Shown in pieces: positions 61,822-64,000 of a stretch of DNA of 64,000 nt (position 1 is its first letter; each line of letters begins with the position of its first letter). The DNA is from Pogostemon cablin. Lineage: Eukaryota > Streptophyta > Magnoliopsida > Lamiales > Lamiaceae. The notes beneath the pieces are model-generated. The model worked only from the letters and a program-made list of their open reading frames with translations. It ran no database searches and was not told the origin of the DNA. The stretch is taken from NCBI GenBank assembly GCA_023678885.1, contig CM043005.1, forward strand, positions 2,242,814-2,306,813, in the 5' to 3' direction. A program made the translations under genes and the position numbers.

Positions 61822-62992
61822 TTGAAGTCCAAGGTGTTCTTTGGGAAACATGTTAAACATGTAGTCAAGAGAAGGGTGATTACCACTCTTGGTATACAAG
61901 AAGGAAAGTTCCCATTTATGTATTTGGGAGCGACGATCTTTATTGGAGCACCTAAAATAGAATATTTCACACAAGCCACAGATAAAATTCTTGCAAAATT
62001 TCAAAGGTGGAAGGGGAGTATGTTTTCAATGGCAGGAAGAATTTGCCTGGTGAACTCTGTTATTATTGCATCGACAGTGCATATTATGATGATGTATAAG
62101 TGGCCGAGGCATCTTATAAAAAATAGAGTCTTCTTATAGGAATTTTATCTGGACAGGGGATGTTGCTAAACAACATCATTTCACACTGAGTTGGAAGAGA
62201 GTTTGTAGCCCGATTTCGGAAGGGGGTTTGGGAGTCAGAGATATCAGGACGGCTAATGAGGCTTATTTAATGAAGATCTCATGGGACATCTTGCAGGGTA
62301 AGGGGCCATTAGCTTGTATAAAAAGTAGGTGGTTTGGGGAGCATGACGTCAAACCAGGATACATTCAATCATCCATTAGAAGTGCTTGTGTTAAACATAT
62401 TAAACGCTTGATGAAGGATGAGATATGGATTGTGGGGTATGACTCCAAAGTGAGGTTTTGGTTGGACAACTGAATTGGTTCCCCCATTGCGGACCTGATT
62501 GGTATCCCTCATGAGCATTGCCATCATTTTGATCAAAGGATAAGAGATTATCTATACAATGGCTACTGGCACTTCACGGAGAGCTTCACCTTGGCATTTC
62601 CTAACATTGTCGGGGCTATTTTGGAAATAAGGATGACACCCAATGTGGTGGATTGTAGGGTATGGAGCAAATCATTGCAAAGGAAAGTTTCTTCACAGAT
62701 TGCATATATGCATGCACGCCACTCCTTTATTGAGCTGGCATGGGGTTCTTGGATTTGGGATCATTTTATTCCAAAAAAGCGATCGTTGGCTATTTGGAAG
62801 GTTATCAATGGCGTGGCGCTTACTTGGGATAAAATAAGGGAATGGGGATTTGTTGGACACTCGAGATGTTACATCTGTAAAAGACATGAAGAGACGACTG
62901 ACCATCTTTTTCTAACATGTCCAGTATCTTTGCAGGTACTAACAAAGCTTTTTGCAGGGTTTCCTTTCGGCCATACACTGCACGTGGATTAA
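61822..62992 (+). pseudogene. LINE reverse transcriptase C-terminal and zf-RVT remnant
   Basis: Frames 61822-62139, 62228-62473 and 62591-62992 hold successive blocks of the plant non-LTR reverse transcriptase C-terminus. These are GKFPFMYLGA, the GLGVRDIRTANEAYLMK-type segment, and the zf-RVT cysteine/histidine cluster CYICKRHEETTDHLFLTC. Each is closed by a stop, so the copy is inactive. The catalytic YADD part is missing upstream. Confidence 0.85.
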
Positions 62993-63358
62993 CCTTTTGA
63001 GGGATTCCTATTGCAAGCAATGAGGATAAACAGCAACAAGCAAATTAAATCCTTATAGAGATTAGCGATGGTATATTTCGTATGGATTATATGGCAGGAA
63101 CGTAATGAGGCCATGCACCATGGCTATGACAGTAAGCAGGATGGTGATGATACAACGTTGGTGGATAAGGAGATTAGAGTTTCGGGTATCATGGCTAGAT
63201 TAATGGCTCTTGTTCGGGAAGAAAATATATTCGACATGAGAGCCATGAGCAACACAGTAGAAGACTTGATGGTGCTAAAATACTTTGGGATCACAGGAAA
63301 GTAGCGTAGGGCGCCCCAAATTACTCCTGTAAAATGAAAGCCGCCAATACCAGGATGG

Positions 63359-63823
63359 GTGAAAGTTAATACAGACGGCTTCATTGCTGGTGCGCTGGGC
63401 TGTATATCTGGAGGTGGAGTATTCCGAAATAGTTGTGGCTTTTACATGGGCAACTTCACTAGTAGTTTTGGCATGGGGTTTGCGCTGGAGGCAGAATTAG
63501 CGGCGGCTTGTTTGGCCATTGAACACTCTGCAGACAGGGGATGGAATCGACTTTGGTTGGAGACTGACTCCACTTATGTTGTACATGCTTTCGCCCATCC
63601 CTCCCCGATTATTCCATGGAGGATCTATTCTCGATGGAGAAGGGCAAAGCAATTGGTAGCAAACTCGAGTTTTATGGTTTCTCACATTTATCGTGAAGGA
63701 AATAGAGCTGCAGATCTCATCTCGAACATTGGAGGGGTGGCAACATGGCATTCAGAAGCGTCTGACGCTCTCAATAGACAAATGTTTCGAGATATGAACA
63801 ACGAGTTCTATAGATTTAGATAA
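63359..63823 (+). pseudogene. LINE RNase H domain (RVT_3), open frame
   Basis: The frame starts KVNTDGFIAGALG and shows GGGVFRNSCGFYMGNF, ALEAELAAACLAIEHSAD, LWLETDSTYVVHAF and VSHIYREGNRAADLIS. The acidic RNase H residues are visible in NTDG, EAELAA, ETDS and NRAADL. The domain itself is intact over about 150 residues, but the element around it is broken. This archaeal-type RNase H is a known feature of plant L1 lineages. Confidence 0.88.
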
Positions 63824-63850
63824 ATTTTATCCTATAATTTCTTTACATCT

Positions 63851-64000
63851 TTTTGAACTCTCTTTATACGGTTTTGATTTTATTTTAATACATCACTCAT
63901 TTGCCTAATACATCAACCTACTATACATTAAAATATTATATTTCAACCCTCTACACATTAAATTATTATACTCTTCAATTTCTATGCCCAAACAAAATGT
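63851..64000. other. LINE 3' flank and right half of a Stowaway-like MITE
   Basis: AT-rich sequence ends with TACACATTAAATTATTATAC and ATGCCCAAACAAAATGT, typical of a Stowaway right interior. It is cut by the window edge. Confidence 0.4.

Larger units (their letters stand above)
61800..63850 (+). mobile_element. 5'-truncated L1-type LINE with RNase H
   Basis: Pieces of the second ORF of a plant L1 element run in the standard order: RT tail (YLGATIFIGAPK, FQRWKGSMFSMAGRICLVNS), the region before the zinc finger (RSLAIWKVINGVALT, CYICKRHEETTDHLFLTC), linker, then RNase H. Stops at about 62139, 62473 and 62992 interrupt it. No poly(A) tail was seen before the sequence changes. Confidence 0.85.

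Overview
The window is nuclear DNA of a flowering plant, most likely a eudicot. The support is a patatin-related pPLAIII gene, BYPASS1/ROH1-like, IQD and SR-protein fragments, a tentative TIR-NBS-LRR C-terminal fragment, and plant-type copia, gypsy, L1, MULE, Harbinger and Stowaway elements. The DNA is very AT-rich, with long (AT)n runs. No bacterial-type operons, CRISPR arrays or rRNA genes were seen, and no convincing tRNA gene.

Only one locus looks like a host gene near its native form: a two-exon patatin-related phospholipase (42350-43572) with a single premature stop at codon 106. Everything else recognisable is transposable-element sequence or broken host-gene fragments.

Layout. 1-1200: ends of small DNA transposons and MITEs. 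1235-2400: copia RNase H remnant with a 3' LTR. 3500-5900: a mosaic of pieces of at least four host genes (proteasome alpha7, HSP70, AlkB homolog 1, IQD), beside a minisatellite. 5950-15271: a gypsy element on the minus strand, internally recombined, with a precise solo LTR (7616-9513) inside its integrase. 15434-27312: a PIF/Harbinger element with both proteins. Its transposase is split by a very young copia element (Cop1, 17801-25906; LTRs differ at two of 1205 sites). 27390-28430: SR-protein and mitochondrial ribosomal protein mL41 pseudo-exons. 28736-28913: a SINE with clear target duplications. 29800-41800: AT-rich DNA with MITEs, a CACTA-like element, a MULE-like element carrying a possible resistance-gene fragment, a copia gag remnant and a pogo/Lemi-like element. 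42000-43600: patatin gene. 44600-46750: copia remnant and Stowaway MITEs. 47600-55701: Cop2, an older relative of Cop1, carrying a solo LTR (52141-53852). 56230-61649: a Pack-MULE-like element with a ROH1-like fragment, interrupted by two solo LTRs nested in each other. 61800-63850: 3' part of an L1-type LINE with RNase H.

The insertions can be ordered in time because target duplications are readable for the Harbinger, Cop1, the SINE, the pogo element and all four solo LTRs. Cop1 is the newest datable event. It sits in a transposase whose frame is otherwise open, yet Cop1's own pol is heavily decayed, which suggests it was moved by another element's proteins.
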